64,000 bases of DNA, taken from positions 5,028-69,027 of the forward strand of contig JBAXOG010000004.1 in the NCBI GenBank assembly GCA_037133395.1, given 5' to 3'. The notes below the pieces were generated by a model. It searched no databases, was not told where the DNA came from, and saw nothing but the letters and a program-made list of their open reading frames with translations. The DNA is from CAIZQW01 sp037133395 (GTDB lineage: Bacteria; Verrucomicrobiota; Kiritimatiellia; RFP12; UBA1067). Shown in pieces: positions 30,455 through 39,565 of the stretch. Position 1 is the stretch's first letter. Each line of letters opens with the position of its first letter. The position numbers and the translations under genes were made by a program.

Positions 30455-33400
30455 ATGCTTTCACGAGCCCACAGAAGTTTATGGTTAGGAATCGCTTGTT
30501 CATGTCTGGCGCTTTCGTCGTATGCATTGCGGACAGATCCTGTCTCCGACATGAACCAGGTGAAGGCTCATAGCGTACTCGCCTCGAGCCGGATAGTGCA
30601 TGCCCAGCGAGGACTGACACAGCAGCAAAAAGAGAGTCGAGAAACTGCTGAAAAAGAAGAGGTGAAGATCCTTTGGGACGATGCCTTGCAGGCACCCAGG
30701 TCTGTTCGTGGAAAAGACTTAGAAAATAAAAAGTTTACAGGGAAGCGCGGAAGTGTTCTTCGTAATGATCCTGTAGCTTTGCTGGAGTCTGTCTCGTCGC
30801 TTTTTGGCATGACGGACCCCAAAGCAGAATTCATCGCGCGCAAGACGAGTTCGGATCAGCTCGGACATCGGCATGTGAGAATGGGGCAACACTATAAAGG
30901 ATTGCGTGTTGTCGGCGGTGAACTCATCGTTCATTTTGATGCTAAAGGATCAGCCTACGAAGTGAACGGGGAATATATCAAGGATATTCGCGTTTCACCA
31001 ACAGCTAAACTGAAAGAGGAAGATGCCCTTCGGTTGGCAAAAGCAGATTTAGAAGCAAGAGGAAATCCCCCTCAAACAGTCGTAAAAGTTCCAGAACTTG
31101 TGGTTTATGCACGAATGAACCTAGAACCACGGTTGGCATACGAGTTAGCATTGAAGTTTCCGGGGACGGGTATCAAATTGCCTGGTTATTGGCTCTATTG
31201 GGTGGACGCAACGGACGGTACCATTATTAACGCATATAACGACATTAAGCAACTTACTCCAAACGCAGTTGGAACAGCAACACCGATAACCGGGCAGATC
31301 ATGACTAGAGAAACGCGTGTTACAGGAGATGATGGAAGTCGTACGGTCGGAGGGTGGACTGATGCATCAGGTATGTTTTTCCTACATAATCCTACGAATC
31401 ATTGGCAGCTTTTTAATACAGGTGGCGGTGGTTTTTATACAGATGCTTTATCTTATGCTTATCGCCCAACAACAAACTGGGCCAATTCCGATCCGGCGGA
31501 AATGTCTATCGCTGCCAACGTGAATACTGTGCAACTGTATTTTAGGCAGATCATGGGAAGAAACAGTTGGGATAATAAGGGAACTATGATTCCTGTCAAT
31601 GTTCATTACGGAGTGAACTATGTCAATGGATTCTGGGATGGCTCGACCATTTCCATTGGCGATGGGGACAACGTTACAGCAACGTGTCTCGGCACATTGG
31701 ATATTATGGGGCATGAGCTTTCGCATGGTGTTACGCAGGCTACAGCAAATTTGGTATATCAAAATGAGTCCGGTGCGCTGAACGAGTCATTTTCAGATAT
31801 TTTCGGGACGTGCATTGAGTTTTTTGGACAGCCTGATGGGTCAAGTCTCTATCCGCAGGCAAGCCCGGGTATGGCGGATTGGTTGTGTGGAGAAGACGCC
31901 TGGTTGCGATCTACCGCGCTTCGCGATCTTCGTGACCCCAAAAATGTAACTACCGTAGGAGCAGGGAATCAGCAACCATCACGTTATCAAGGAGATTTTT
32001 GGGGGTATGGAGCCGACGACAATGGGGGCGTCCATCAAAACTCTGGGCCACATAACTTCTTCTTTTATTTACTGTCCCAAGGTGGAATAGGGACGAATGA
32101 GTTATATACATACAATTTTACAGGAATTGGTATCAATAACGCTGAGCAACTGGCCTATCGGGTGTTATCCGCCTATTGCACAGAAAACACAGATTATAAG
32201 GCTATTCGGATTTTATGGTTGAATGCTGCAATGGATATGAATCCGGATTGGATCGGACCGGTTATTCAGGCTTGGGGTGCTGTAATGGGACCGACTGCCC
32301 CCTTAAAAATCCAAACAGAGAGTCCATTGCCAAACGGTCGGGTTGGCAGTCCATATCAGGTATCGTTTGGTGCATCGGGTGGCATGTTCCCCGTTTATTC
32401 ATGGGAGCGGATCTCTGGCCAGTTGCCTGCTAATTTTACGTTTAGTACGAATGGCATTTTGTCAGGATTTTGCGTTGAGCCTAGCACTAACACATTCACG
32501 GTTGTTGTTTCCTGTATTGATCACCAGAAAACGACCAATACGTTTGAACTCACCATCCTGCCTGCTTACACCGCGCCTTACAGCGAGGGTTTTAATGGTG
32601 CCATGGAAGGCGAGCTGACGGGATGGCATCAAGAATGTGTTTCAAACGCCATATCGTGGCGTATGCGCATCGGTTCGCCGTCGACTCGTCCGCCGAGTGC
32701 GTTTGAGGGTGAGAAGAACGCCTATCTGGGCGTATTTAATGATAATGGTACCGCAAGTTTTCCGCCTCATGTGACGCGCTTGATCTCCCCGATGATTCAG
32801 TTTGGGCCGTATGCGCGTGAAGTGCGTGTTTCATTCGCGTATTACTTGGAGGATTGGCCTCCTCTGGATCCTGACCAGTTAAAAGTTTATTATAAGACAG
32901 CGTGGTCGGATAGCTGGATCGGGCCGATCGCGACCTACACGGCAAATACAGTAGGCTGGACGCAACAGAGCATTACCCTGCCGGAGCCTGCCTCTGTGGC
33001 TGGCGCCGGGAAAGGCGTCTATTTTGCCTTTGAAGGATCTGCTCTTGGAGGACATGGCATCAGCTTGGATGCGATTGTGATCGACGACCCTGTGCCACCG
33101 CTTCACATCAGTACACCGACACCCTTGCCGATCGCACTGTGTGGGACCAATTATACCCTTTCTTCACCGCTCGTCATACTGGAGTCTGTAGGGGGCTTCA
33201 CAAATGCGCTTGGACTCACCAATTATCAATATGCGGTGGTAAATGGGACCTCACTGCCCTCTGGTTTTATACTAACACCTGAAGGCGTGATTACGGGCCG
33301 GTGGAATTCAGTAGTAGCAATGACTAATTTTGATGTTGAAGTGACGGATGGTTTTGCTAAGGCAACTAATACGCTGTCCTTCGCGGTCGAATATCCGCGT

Positions 33401-35425
33401 GCTTCCGTATTAGCTGAATCCTTCTACGGTGATAACGTTTTATCTTCGGGTTGGACGATGGAGTACGTCGCGAACACCGTCGACTGGACGATCGGCCGTC
33501 CCGGCGGGAAGGATGGCTGGTCGCCACCGGCTACAGCACAGAGTGATTTACAATATGCTGTTTTCTTCGGTACGCCTGGCGTGGGCACCGTGATGTGTAC
33601 CAAGTTGGTATCGCCTGTCTTTGACCTCACTCAGATGCCGAATAATACGCGCCTTGTTTTCTGGCATTTTATGCAGGAGTGGGCAGGACAGGATGAATTG
33701 CGGGTCTACTATCGTAATGTTCAGGAAGGTCCTTGGACGAAACTGGCTACCTATACCAGCAATGTAACGAGTTGGACTCAACGGATTATTCCTTTGCCAT
33801 TTCCGACGCGCTATTATCAGATCGCCTTCGAGGGTTTGGCAAAGTCTGGGTATGGGGTTTGCGTGGATACAGTTTCTATTACGGATGATGGCGGAGCCCC
33901 AGTCATGCTCACACGTGGCGTGTTGCCGTCTGGCTTTGATAACTTTAGTTACCAGACAAGCTTGGAGGCCGTTGGCGGAAGTACGCCTTATCGCTGGACC
34001 GTTGTTTCGAATGGTTTGCCACGTGGTTTGGTATTGGATTCGGTCACAGGTATCATCAGTGGGATCCCTGTGGGGAGTACACAGACCGTTTTCCGAGTTG
34101 CTGTGACGGGTGCAGACAACCAGGTATCGGCCAATACCTTCTCGCTCAAAATCTTGCCACCTGGCATAGTTCCCTATTTCGAGTCCTTTGCGACGAACGC
34201 TCTGCCTGCAAACTGGGAACAAGTTACCGCTTCAGGATCTCAGGCAGCCTGGCAGGTTTCCCAAGGCACATACAGTTTCTATGAAAGTTTTCCGAGTAAT
34301 CTGAAATCCCCAATGTTTGCGTATAGCAATTCACTTCCTAATAATGTCTGCCTCTGGGCCTTCCCGAAGGACGATGGCACGGCTAATATTGCAAGCCTCA
34401 TTACAAAGCCCTTTGATTTGGGAGGTTGTACCAACACAACGTTGTCCTTCCAGTTGTGCATGAAAGAGTATGGCTCTTATCAGGATATACTCAGTGTTTA
34501 CTATCGTTCGCGTGAAACGGATGCATGGACTTTATTGGCGGTATATGAGACGAACACAACGGTATGGACCCTGAAGACGCTTCAGCTCCCCAATCCTTCC
34601 GCAACCTATCGCCTTAAGTTTGAAGGATATGCGTTGGGCGGTTGGGGCATCTGTATTGACGATGTCGATGTACGTGGTGAAAAGGCGGGGTCGCCACTGG
34701 CGATCATTACGCCGACACGCTTACCAGAAGGTACAAATCACGTGGCTTATCCTCCGGTGACGCTCGTGGCGACAAACGGAACGCTCTTGCCATATACGTG
34801 GCGCATTGTGAAGTCTGATATTTTGCCGACCGGATTAACATTGGATGCGAATACCGGTACCATCAGTGGAACGCCGGCTGAGTATGGTTTCTTTACCTTC
34901 GGCGTGACGGTACAGGATGCGAATAATGTGGCAACGACAAGTAATTTTAACCTAAGAGTTTACAGTGGTAGCATGACGCCTTTTGAAGAGTGGCAGTCAA
35001 CATACTTCTCTACGCTGGGTTATTTGGGTGATGACGTGGATCAGTCTGGCGACGGCATCCCCAATCTGATTAAGTACGGCATGGGTTTGAATCCGACAAA
35101 TAAAAACCTGGGTATTTATATTCTCGGAGGTCTGACAAACTTAGCTGGCTCGCTAAATGTCGCTGACGGACGTTATCTATACTTAGGCTATCGCCGTTCG
35201 CTGACCGCCACAGATGTGAATTTCTTTGTGAAGGGCACAACAAATCTGGCCAATGGTGCTATAGGCTGGCTGACTAATAATATTGTGGAGCAGACGCCCT
35301 GGATCGTTGGAGAGACGGATGTGTGGTCGTGGGTCTACAGTGTACATACTACGCCTGTCACCAATGCGCCTCAACGTTTTCTCAGACTTGAGGTGAGCAC
35401 AAACCTGACGACTAATATTTATTGA
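30455..35425 (+). CDS. Secreted thermolysin-family (M4) metalloprotease with C-terminal Ig-like modules
   Basis: A 1656-residue exported zinc protease. A signal peptide (about 1-25) is followed by an FTP-type propeptide (near 140-180, HYKGLRVVGGELIVHFD). The M4 catalytic domain has zinc ligands in HELSH (420-424) and Glu444 in GALNESFSD, plus the second catalytic His527 in DDNGGVHQNSGPHN. The remaining 1000 residues alternate putative Ig domains (LPNGRVGSPYQVSFGASGG; GLVLDSVTGIISGIP) with MAM-like beta sandwiches, probably for substrate or cell-surface binding. Near the end is a calcium loop, DQSGDGIPNLIKYGMGLNP, a type often seen in PVC exported proteins. The ribosome site is weak. It follows the giant adhesin-like gene. 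Confidence 0.94.
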   Translation: MLSRAHRSLWLGIACSCLALSSYALRTDPVSDMNQVKAHSVLASSRIVHAQRGLTQQQKESRETAEKEEVKILWDDALQAPRSVRGKDLENKKFTGKRGSVLRNDPVALLESVSSLFGMTDPKAEFIARKTSSDQLGHRHVRMGQHYKGLRVVGGELIVHFDAKGSAYEVNGEYIKDIRVSPTAKLKEEDALRLAKADLEARGNPPQTVVKVPELVVYARMNLEPRLAYELALKFPGTGIKLPGYWLYWVDATDGTIINAYNDIKQLTPNAVGTATPITGQIMTRETRVTGDDGSRTVGGWTDASGMFFLHNPTNHWQLFNTGGGGFYTDALSYAYRPTTNWANSDPAEMSIAANVNTVQLYFRQIMGRNSWDNKGTMIPVNVHYGVNYVNGFWDGSTISIGDGDNVTATCLGTLDIMGHELSHGVTQATANLVYQNESGALNESFSDIFGTCIEFFGQPDGSSLYPQASPGMADWLCGEDAWLRSTALRDLRDPKNVTTVGAGNQQPSRYQGDFWGYGADDNGGVHQNSGPHNFFFYLLSQGGIGTNELYTYNFTGIGINNAEQLAYRVLSAYCTENTDYKAIRILWLNAAMDMNPDWIGPVIQAWGAVMGPTAPLKIQTESPLPNGRVGSPYQVSFGASGGMFPVYSWERISGQLPANFTFSTNGILSGFCVEPSTNTFTVVVSCIDHQKTTNTFELTILPAYTAPYSEGFNGAMEGELTGWHQECVSNAISWRMRIGSPSTRPPSAFEGEKNAYLGVFNDNGTASFPPHVTRLISPMIQFGPYAREVRVSFAYYLEDWPPLDPDQLKVYYKTAWSDSWIGPIATYTANTVGWTQQSITLPEPASVAGAGKGVYFAFEGSALGGHGISLDAIVIDDPVPPLHISTPTPLPIALCGTNYTLSSPLVILESVGGFTNALGLTNYQYAVVNGTSLPSGFILTPEGVITGRWNSVVAMTNFDVEVTDGFAKATNTLSFAVEYPRASVLAESFYGDNVLSSGWTMEYVANTVDWTIGRPGGKDGWSPPATAQSDLQYAVFFGTPGVGTVMCTKLVSPVFDLTQMPNNTRLVFWHFMQEWAGQDELRVYYRNVQEGPWTKLATYTSNVTSWTQRIIPLPFPTRYYQIAFEGLAKSGYGVCVDTVSITDDGGAPVMLTRGVLPSGFDNFSYQTSLEAVGGSTPYRWTVVSNGLPRGLVLDSVTGIISGIPVGSTQTVFRVAVTGADNQVSANTFSLKILPPGIVPYFESFATNALPANWEQVTASGSQAAWQVSQGTYSFYESFPSNLKSPMFAYSNSLPNNVCLWAFPKDDGTANIASLITKPFDLGGCTNTTLSFQLCMKEYGSYQDILSVYYRSRETDAWTLLAVYETNTTVWTLKTLQLPNPSATYRLKFEGYALGGWGICIDDVDVRGEKAGSPLAIITPTRLPEGTNHVAYPPVTLVATNGTLLPYTWRIVKSDILPTGLTLDANTGTISGTPAEYGFFTFGVTVQDANNVATTSNFNLRVYSGSMTPFEEWQSTYFSTLGYLGDDVDQSGDGIPNLIKYGMGLNPTNKNLGIYILGGLTNLAGSLNVADGRYLYLGYRRSLTATDVNFFVKGTTNLANGAIGWLTNNIVEQTPWIVGETDVWSWVYSVHTTPVTNAPQRFLRLEVSTNLTTNIY

Positions 35426-35435
35426 GTTTGACCCT

Positions 35436-35460
35436 AGGCGGCCGTGAGCCGCCTTTTTTG
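35436..35460 (+). terminator. Rho-independent terminator after the M4 protease gene
   Basis: AGGCGGC (35436-35442), a 5-nt loop CGTGA, then GCCGCCT (35448-35454) running into six T. A compact GC-rich hairpin 10 bp beyond the stop codon. Confidence 0.95.
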
Positions 35461-35475
35461 TTTTAACGAGGTCTT

Positions 35476-36561
35476 ATGAATCAATCATCCCCCGCCAAAT
35501 CTCTTCCCCAAACTGAATTTATGGCGCGTCTGCGGAAGTTGCAGGTCTATCAAAAGCGAGAAAAATTGGATGTTCTTCTGATTTCAACGGAAACCAATCG
35601 TTATTATTTAATGGGTTTTTGTGCTTCGGATGGACTGTTGGTTCTGACAGATGAGCCGACTTTTTATACAGACTTTCGCTATTTTGTCGCCGCAAAAAAA
35701 GCATTGCCTTTTTTGAAGGTCAAGCTCATTTGGAAGACGGGAGAAGAGTCTGGTGCGCTGGCTCAGATCGGAAAAAAGTGGAAGCGTATTGGCTATGAAG
35801 GTGCGCTTTCAGCCGAGCGTTTCGGTATGTGGAGAGAGGTGTTTGCTTCCGTGGAGTTTGTCAAGGTGTCCGCCGCCATCGATGAGTTGCGAAGTATCAA
35901 GTCGCTTGCAGAACAACGGTGCCTTCGTGCAGCCGTTCGCGCAACCGATGCGGTGTTTGCAGCAGTTCGCTCACAGATGACGCCGGGCATGACCGAATGG
36001 GATGTCCGTAACCTCATTCGTCGAGGGGCAGATTTTTGCGGACAAGGGGAAGCCTTTGATTCTGTTGTTTGCGTGGGTAAGAATGCGGCAGAGTGTCATC
36101 ACCATCCTGATGAGACGCGCCTACTCGAAAATGGTTCCGTACTGATTGACATGGGTGTCCTGAAGGATTATTACTGTTCAGATATGACACGTAGTTTTTG
36201 CCTTGGAAAGTCAACCGCTGAATATCGGGGCATTTATAAAATTGTGCTGGAGGCAAACCTTAAGGCCATCCATGCGATTCGGCCCGGACGCGCGTGCAGC
36301 GAGATTGATGCCATTGCGCGTAAGCATATTGAAAAAGCCGGTTACGGTAAGCAATTTGGGCATGGTCTTGGCCATTCAGTAGGGTTGGAGATTCATGAGT
36401 CGCCCCGTTTTTCAGTGACATGCAATACGGTTCTTAAACCAGGCATGATCATGACCGTTGAGCCCGGCATTTATTTGTCAGGTCGTTTTGGCGTACGCAT
36501 TGAAGATGTGGTGCTGGTCACGCGTACGGGCTGCGAAGTGTTGACAAAGACCGATAAGTAA
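35476..36561 (+). CDS. M24 family Xaa-Pro aminopeptidase
   Basis: A cytoplasmic dimetal aminopeptidase of the PepP/PepQ (creatinase fold) group, 361 aa, that removes residues ahead of proline. The N-terminal creatinase-like domain ends near residue 130. In the catalytic domain the metal ligands are visible in LIDMGVLKDYYCSDMTRSF (two Asp), GHGLGHSVGLEIHE (His), TVEPGIY (Glu) and RIEDVV (Glu). It lies between the protease terminator and recA, which has its own promoter. Confidence 0.93.
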   Translation: MNQSSPAKSLPQTEFMARLRKLQVYQKREKLDVLLISTETNRYYLMGFCASDGLLVLTDEPTFYTDFRYFVAAKKALPFLKVKLIWKTGEESGALAQIGKKWKRIGYEGALSAERFGMWREVFASVEFVKVSAAIDELRSIKSLAEQRCLRAAVRATDAVFAAVRSQMTPGMTEWDVRNLIRRGADFCGQGEAFDSVVCVGKNAAECHHHPDETRLLENGSVLIDMGVLKDYYCSDMTRSFCLGKSTAEYRGIYKIVLEANLKAIHAIRPGRACSEIDAIARKHIEKAGYGKQFGHGLGHSVGLEIHESPRFSVTCNTVLKPGMIMTVEPGIYLSGRFGVRIEDVVLVTRTGCEVLTKTDK

Positions 36562-36584
36562 AACACGAGAAGTTATTCCTTTGT

Positions 36585-36613
36585 TTGCCCCATTGCTTTT
36601 GGTAAGATATAAT
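36585..36613 (+). promoter_or_regulatory. Promoter of recA
   Basis: A perfect -10 TATAAT at 36608-36613 with TTGCCC at 36585-36590, spacing 17. AAAGGAG lies 8 bp before the recA ATG. No LexA-type palindrome (CTGT-N8-ACAG or GAAC-N4-GTTC) was seen around it, so SOS control is not apparent. Confidence 0.75.
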
Positions 36614-36645
36614 CTTCGTTTTTATACAATAAAGGAGTCGTTAGT

Positions 36646-37680
36646 ATGGCAGAAAAGAAAACATCGAATACGCAGCTTGAAGCAGTCTTAAGTCAAATAC
36701 GAAAAGAATTTGGTGAGGCGGCTATTATGCGCATGGGGGATGCGGAGGCATTCAAGGATATCGCTGTAATTTCAACAGGTGCCTATTCATTGAATTTGGC
36801 ATTGGGTATCGGTGGCTTGCCGCGCGGACGTGTTGTCGAATGTTTTGGACAGGAGTCTTCCGGCAAGACCACACTTGCCTTGCATGTGATCGCGAATGCG
36901 CAGAAGGCGGGCGGTCTTGCAGCGTTTGTGGATGCGGAACACGCAATGGATCCTGGTTATGCGCGCCGTATCGGCGTGAATTTGGATGATCTGTTGGTCT
37001 CTCAGCCCAGTTCGGGTGAAGAGGCGTTGACGATCACGGAGCAACTTATTAAGAGCGGCGCCTTGGATGTTGTGGTTGTTGACTCGGTTGCGGCGTTGAC
37101 CCCGCAAGCGGAGATCGATGGCAGCATGGGCGATTCGCACATGGGCCTTCAGGCACGTCTGATGTCGCAGGCGATGCGCAAGCTCACAAGCGTGATTGCT
37201 CAGACAAAGACCCTTTGCATTTTTACCAACCAGATGCGTGATAAAATTGGCGTGATGTTTGGTAATCCTGAAACAACGCCTGGCGGAAAGGCCCTCAAGT
37301 TTTACTCCTCTGTCCGCTTGAACGTGCAGCGCATTGGAGCAATCAAGGATTCCGCCGGCACGGTCATTGGTAATCGCACGCGTGTGAAGGTCGTCAAGAA
37401 TAAGATGGCGCCCCCTTTCACGGAAGCTGAATTTGACATCCTGTACGCCCGCGGTATTTCGTGGGAAGGTTCTGTGCTCGATGCGGCGATCACGCGTAAT
37501 GTGGTGACCAAGCGCGGTTCATGGTTGAGCTTTGGCGCGGAACAAATCGGTCAGGGCTCCATGGCGGCAACAGAGTTTCTGCGAAATCATCCAGAAATCG
37601 TAGATCAAATCATCGTAAAAATTAAGAGCGAGCCCGCTCTGGCGATCGGCAAGCCTGTTCCGAAGGCGGATGACGAATAG
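36646..37680 (+). CDS. recA: Recombinase RecA
   Basis: ATP-dependent strand-exchange protein, 344 aa, for homologous recombination and repair. Walker A is GQESSGKT (68-75); most RecA proteins have GPESSGKT, so the Pro is replaced by Gln here. Other hallmarks are VVDSVAALTPQAEIDG, the L1/L2 loops (GDSHMGLQARLMSQAMRKL; NPETTPGGKALKFY) and KVVKNKMAPPF. The C-terminal acidic tail is short. It has its own promoter and ends at a hairpin shared with the convergent ribE gene. Confidence 0.98.
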   Translation: MAEKKTSNTQLEAVLSQIRKEFGEAAIMRMGDAEAFKDIAVISTGAYSLNLALGIGGLPRGRVVECFGQESSGKTTLALHVIANAQKAGGLAAFVDAEHAMDPGYARRIGVNLDDLLVSQPSSGEEALTITEQLIKSGALDVVVVDSVAALTPQAEIDGSMGDSHMGLQARLMSQAMRKLTSVIAQTKTLCIFTNQMRDKIGVMFGNPETTPGGKALKFYSSVRLNVQRIGAIKDSAGTVIGNRTRVKVVKNKMAPPFTEAEFDILYARGISWEGSVLDAAITRNVVTKRGSWLSFGAEQIGQGSMAATEFLRNHPEIVDQIIVKIKSEPALAIGKPVPKADDE

Positions 37681-37705
37681 GGTTTCCTCTACAGAAACCC
37701 GTTTT
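37680..37705. terminator. Shared hairpin at the recA/ribE convergence
   Basis: GGGTTTC (37680-37686) and GAAACCC (37694-37700) form a perfect 7-bp stem around a 7-nt loop, followed on the plus strand by GTTTTC. One arm begins with the last base of the recA stop codon. The ribE stop codon (37689-37691) lies in the loop. Confidence 0.65.
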
Positions 37706-38330
37706 CACGAAGCATGGCTTCGGTGATACTGCTAGACGATGTGTCGCGGCCCAACAACCGCGCCACATATTTACCCAAAATATCACCTTCCAAGTTGAGA
37801 AAATCCCCTGGTTGACGGTCGCACAGGCTTGTCGCGTGCAAGGTATGAGGGATTAGATTGACCTCAACATGTCCCTCCCCCAGCCCGCTGACGGTCAGGC
37901 TGACACCGTCAATGGCGATGGAGCCCTTCATCACGGTTTGACGTGCAAGCGTAGGCGAGCACTGAATACGCCAAGCCATATCGCGCCCGCGGTCTTCCAC
38001 GCTGACAAGCGTGCCGGTCTCGTCAATATGACCACTCACAATATGCCCGCCCAACCTATCGCCAAGAGCGAGTGCACGTTCAAGGTTGAGACGTGAACCT
38101 TCCCTCAATGAGCGCAACGCTGTATGGTGTACGGTTTCATCCAGAATATCTGCCGTGAACCAGCCCATACCGAATGCTGTGACAGTCAGGCAGGCACCCT
38201 GCACCGCGACGCTTTCGCCCAAAACAAGGGCATCATCCCACGCGTCATGCGCCACGGTGAGCGTCCAGCCGCCATGCGAGCGCATCATGGTTTTTAAGAG
38301 ACCAACTTTTTGTACGAGTCCTGTAAACAT
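37689..38330 (-). CDS. ribE: Riboflavin synthase, alpha chain
   Basis: Dismutates two molecules of 6,7-dimethyl-8-ribityllumazine to riboflavin, the last step of the pathway. The 213-aa protein starts MFTGLVQKVG and has two lumazine-binding repeats (SVAVQGACLTVTAFG near the first, GSIAIDGVSLTVSGLG in the second, each with a conserved SxAxxGxxLTV pattern). It is the last gene of the riboflavin operon and is separated from ribD by a gap of 48 bp that is mainly octamer repeat. Confidence 0.96.
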   Translation of the reverse strand: MFTGLVQKVGLLKTMMRSHGGWTLTVAHDAWDDALVLGESVAVQGACLTVTAFGMGWFTADILDETVHHTALRSLREGSRLNLERALALGDRLGGHIVSGHIDETGTLVSVEDRGRDMAWRIQCSPTLARQTVMKGSIAIDGVSLTVSGLGEGHVEVNLIPHTLHATSLCDRQPGDFLNLEGDILGKYVARLLGRDTSSSSITEAMLRENGFL

Positions 38331-38344
38331 AGTGTGGAGAATTA

Positions 38345-38399
38345 CGTTATTGCGTTATTGCCTTATTGCGTTATTGCCTTATTGCCTTATTGCCTTATT
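38345..38399 (-). repeat. CAATAAGG octamer array, locus 2 (riboflavin operon)
   Basis: On the plus strand six full 8-bp units (CGTTATTG or CCTTATTG) plus most of a seventh; on the transcribed minus strand they read CAATAACG/CAATAAGG. The array fills the ribD-ribE gap and enters the ribD coding sequence, where it supplies the stop codon at 38379-38381. Confidence 0.93.
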
Positions 38400-39533
38400 T
38401 TTAGTGTCTTTCGTGTGTTTCGTGGACAAAAACTCTGAAGTTATTGGGCGTGCGCGGACGAGGATGTCATCGCCAAAGCGTTTGACGGATTGAAGCTGCA
38501 AGCGCGCCAAGTTTTTCATCTGCACCCCTTGTCCTGAAAAGCCGCTGATTGCTCGCGCATCGCCTAAGATGGCTGGCGCATAGAAAAGGCAGTATTCATC
38601 GATGAGTCGCGCATCGTGCAGAGCTCCAGCCAATGTCCCTCCCCCTTCGCACAGGATGTGCAAGTAACCTGCTTTACCGAGTCGCTTCAAAAGCTGTTGC
38701 AACGGGACATGGCCCGTTTTGTCTGGCGAGAAGGTCCACACGGTGGCACCTTGCTGCTGCCAAGTCTTGATCTTCTTTTTTGCTGTTGTGGTTACTGTGG
38801 CTATGATGGTACGAGCTACTGCGGAATCCGTGAGGACCGTTGCGGTTGCTGGTGTTCGACCCGTTGCATCGACGATGACACGCATCAGGTTATCACGACC
38901 CTTGCCACGGTAAAGCAGGGAGGGGTTATCCGCGCAAACCGTGCCCGCGCCAACTAAGATGACATCTGCGCCTTTGCGCATCTGCTGTACGGCCTTTCGT
39001 GCAACCTCGCCGGTAATCCATTGGGAGGAGCCCTTGCAGTCTGCTATGCGTCCGTCAAGCGTCATGGCGAGCTTGAGTGTCAGGAAAGGATACCCTGTGG
39101 TCACATGTTTGAAAAAGGGTTGTGCCAAGGCCTTCGCCTCGGCTTCGCACACACCAAAGACAACATCCACGCCCTTTTCTCGTAAAAGTTCAAGTCCACG
39201 CCCGCAGTGGCAGCCGTTCGCATCATGACATGCGACAACGACCCGCGCAATGCCTTCTTTCAGAATCCGCTCTGTACAGGGAGGCGTCCGTCCATGCGTA
39301 CAGCAGGGTTCCAGCGTGACATACAATGTTGCCCCTTTTGGAGAAACGGAACACGCTTTCAGTGCTTCTACTTCGGCATGGGGTCCGCCCGCACGGGCAT
39401 GAAAGCCCTCACCAATAATATGACCGTTTTTCACGACGACAGCGCCGACGGGCGGATTCGGGCGCGTACACCCTATGGCTTTGCGTGCTAGAAACAAAGC
39501 CCGTCGCATCAAGGTTGTGTCGGAGGGCGTCAT
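38379..39533 (-). CDS. ribD: Bifunctional riboflavin deaminase-reductase
   Basis: Deaminates the pyrimidine and then reduces the ribose side chain in riboflavin synthesis. The N-terminal zinc deaminase domain shows HAEVEAL and EPCCTHGRTPPC. The C-terminal reductase domain has LKLAMTLDGRIAD, DVILVGAGTVCADNPSL and LCEGGGTLAGAL. It has 384 aa. The last 16 residues (LSTKHTKDTKNKAIRQ) are encoded by two abutting short repeats (38404-38421 and the octamer array), so the native C-terminus was probably at or before Ser-Glu-Phe. Confidence 0.96.
   Translation of the reverse strand: MTPSDTTLMRRALFLARKAIGCTRPNPPVGAVVVKNGHIIGEGFHARAGGPHAEVEALKACSVSPKGATLYVTLEPCCTHGRTPPCTERILKEGIARVVVACHDANGCHCGRGLELLREKGVDVVFGVCEAEAKALAQPFFKHVTTGYPFLTLKLAMTLDGRIADCKGSSQWITGEVARKAVQQMRKGADVILVGAGTVCADNPSLLYRGKGRDNLMRVIVDATGRTPATATVLTDSAVARTIIATVTTTAKKKIKTWQQQGATVWTFSPDKTGHVPLQQLLKRLGKAGYLHILCEGGGTLAGALHDARLIDEYCLFYAPAILGDARAISGFSGQGVQMKNLARLQLQSVKRFGDDILVRARPITSEFLSTKHTKDTKNKAIRQ
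38404..38421. repeat. 9-bp repeat pair inside the ribD 3' end
   Basis: GTGTCTTTC and GTGTGTTTC in tandem, then GTGG, immediately beside the octamer array. On the ribD strand it encodes the HTKDTK part of the extra C-terminal tail. I recall near-identical text in other bacterial intergenic regions, but this could not be searched. Confidence 0.55.
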
Positions 39534-39565
39534 GAATAGTGAAGCGTTCGCGACAGATCGCTGTC

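Noticed and set aside
19745..35425. PEP-CTERM or Por sorting tails on the two large secreted proteins as exosortase targets
   Set aside because: Neither C-terminus has a Pro-Glu-Pro motif followed by a hydrophobic segment and basic tail.
36562..36645. SOS (LexA) box upstream of recA
   Set aside because: No matching palindrome was found around the clear promoter.
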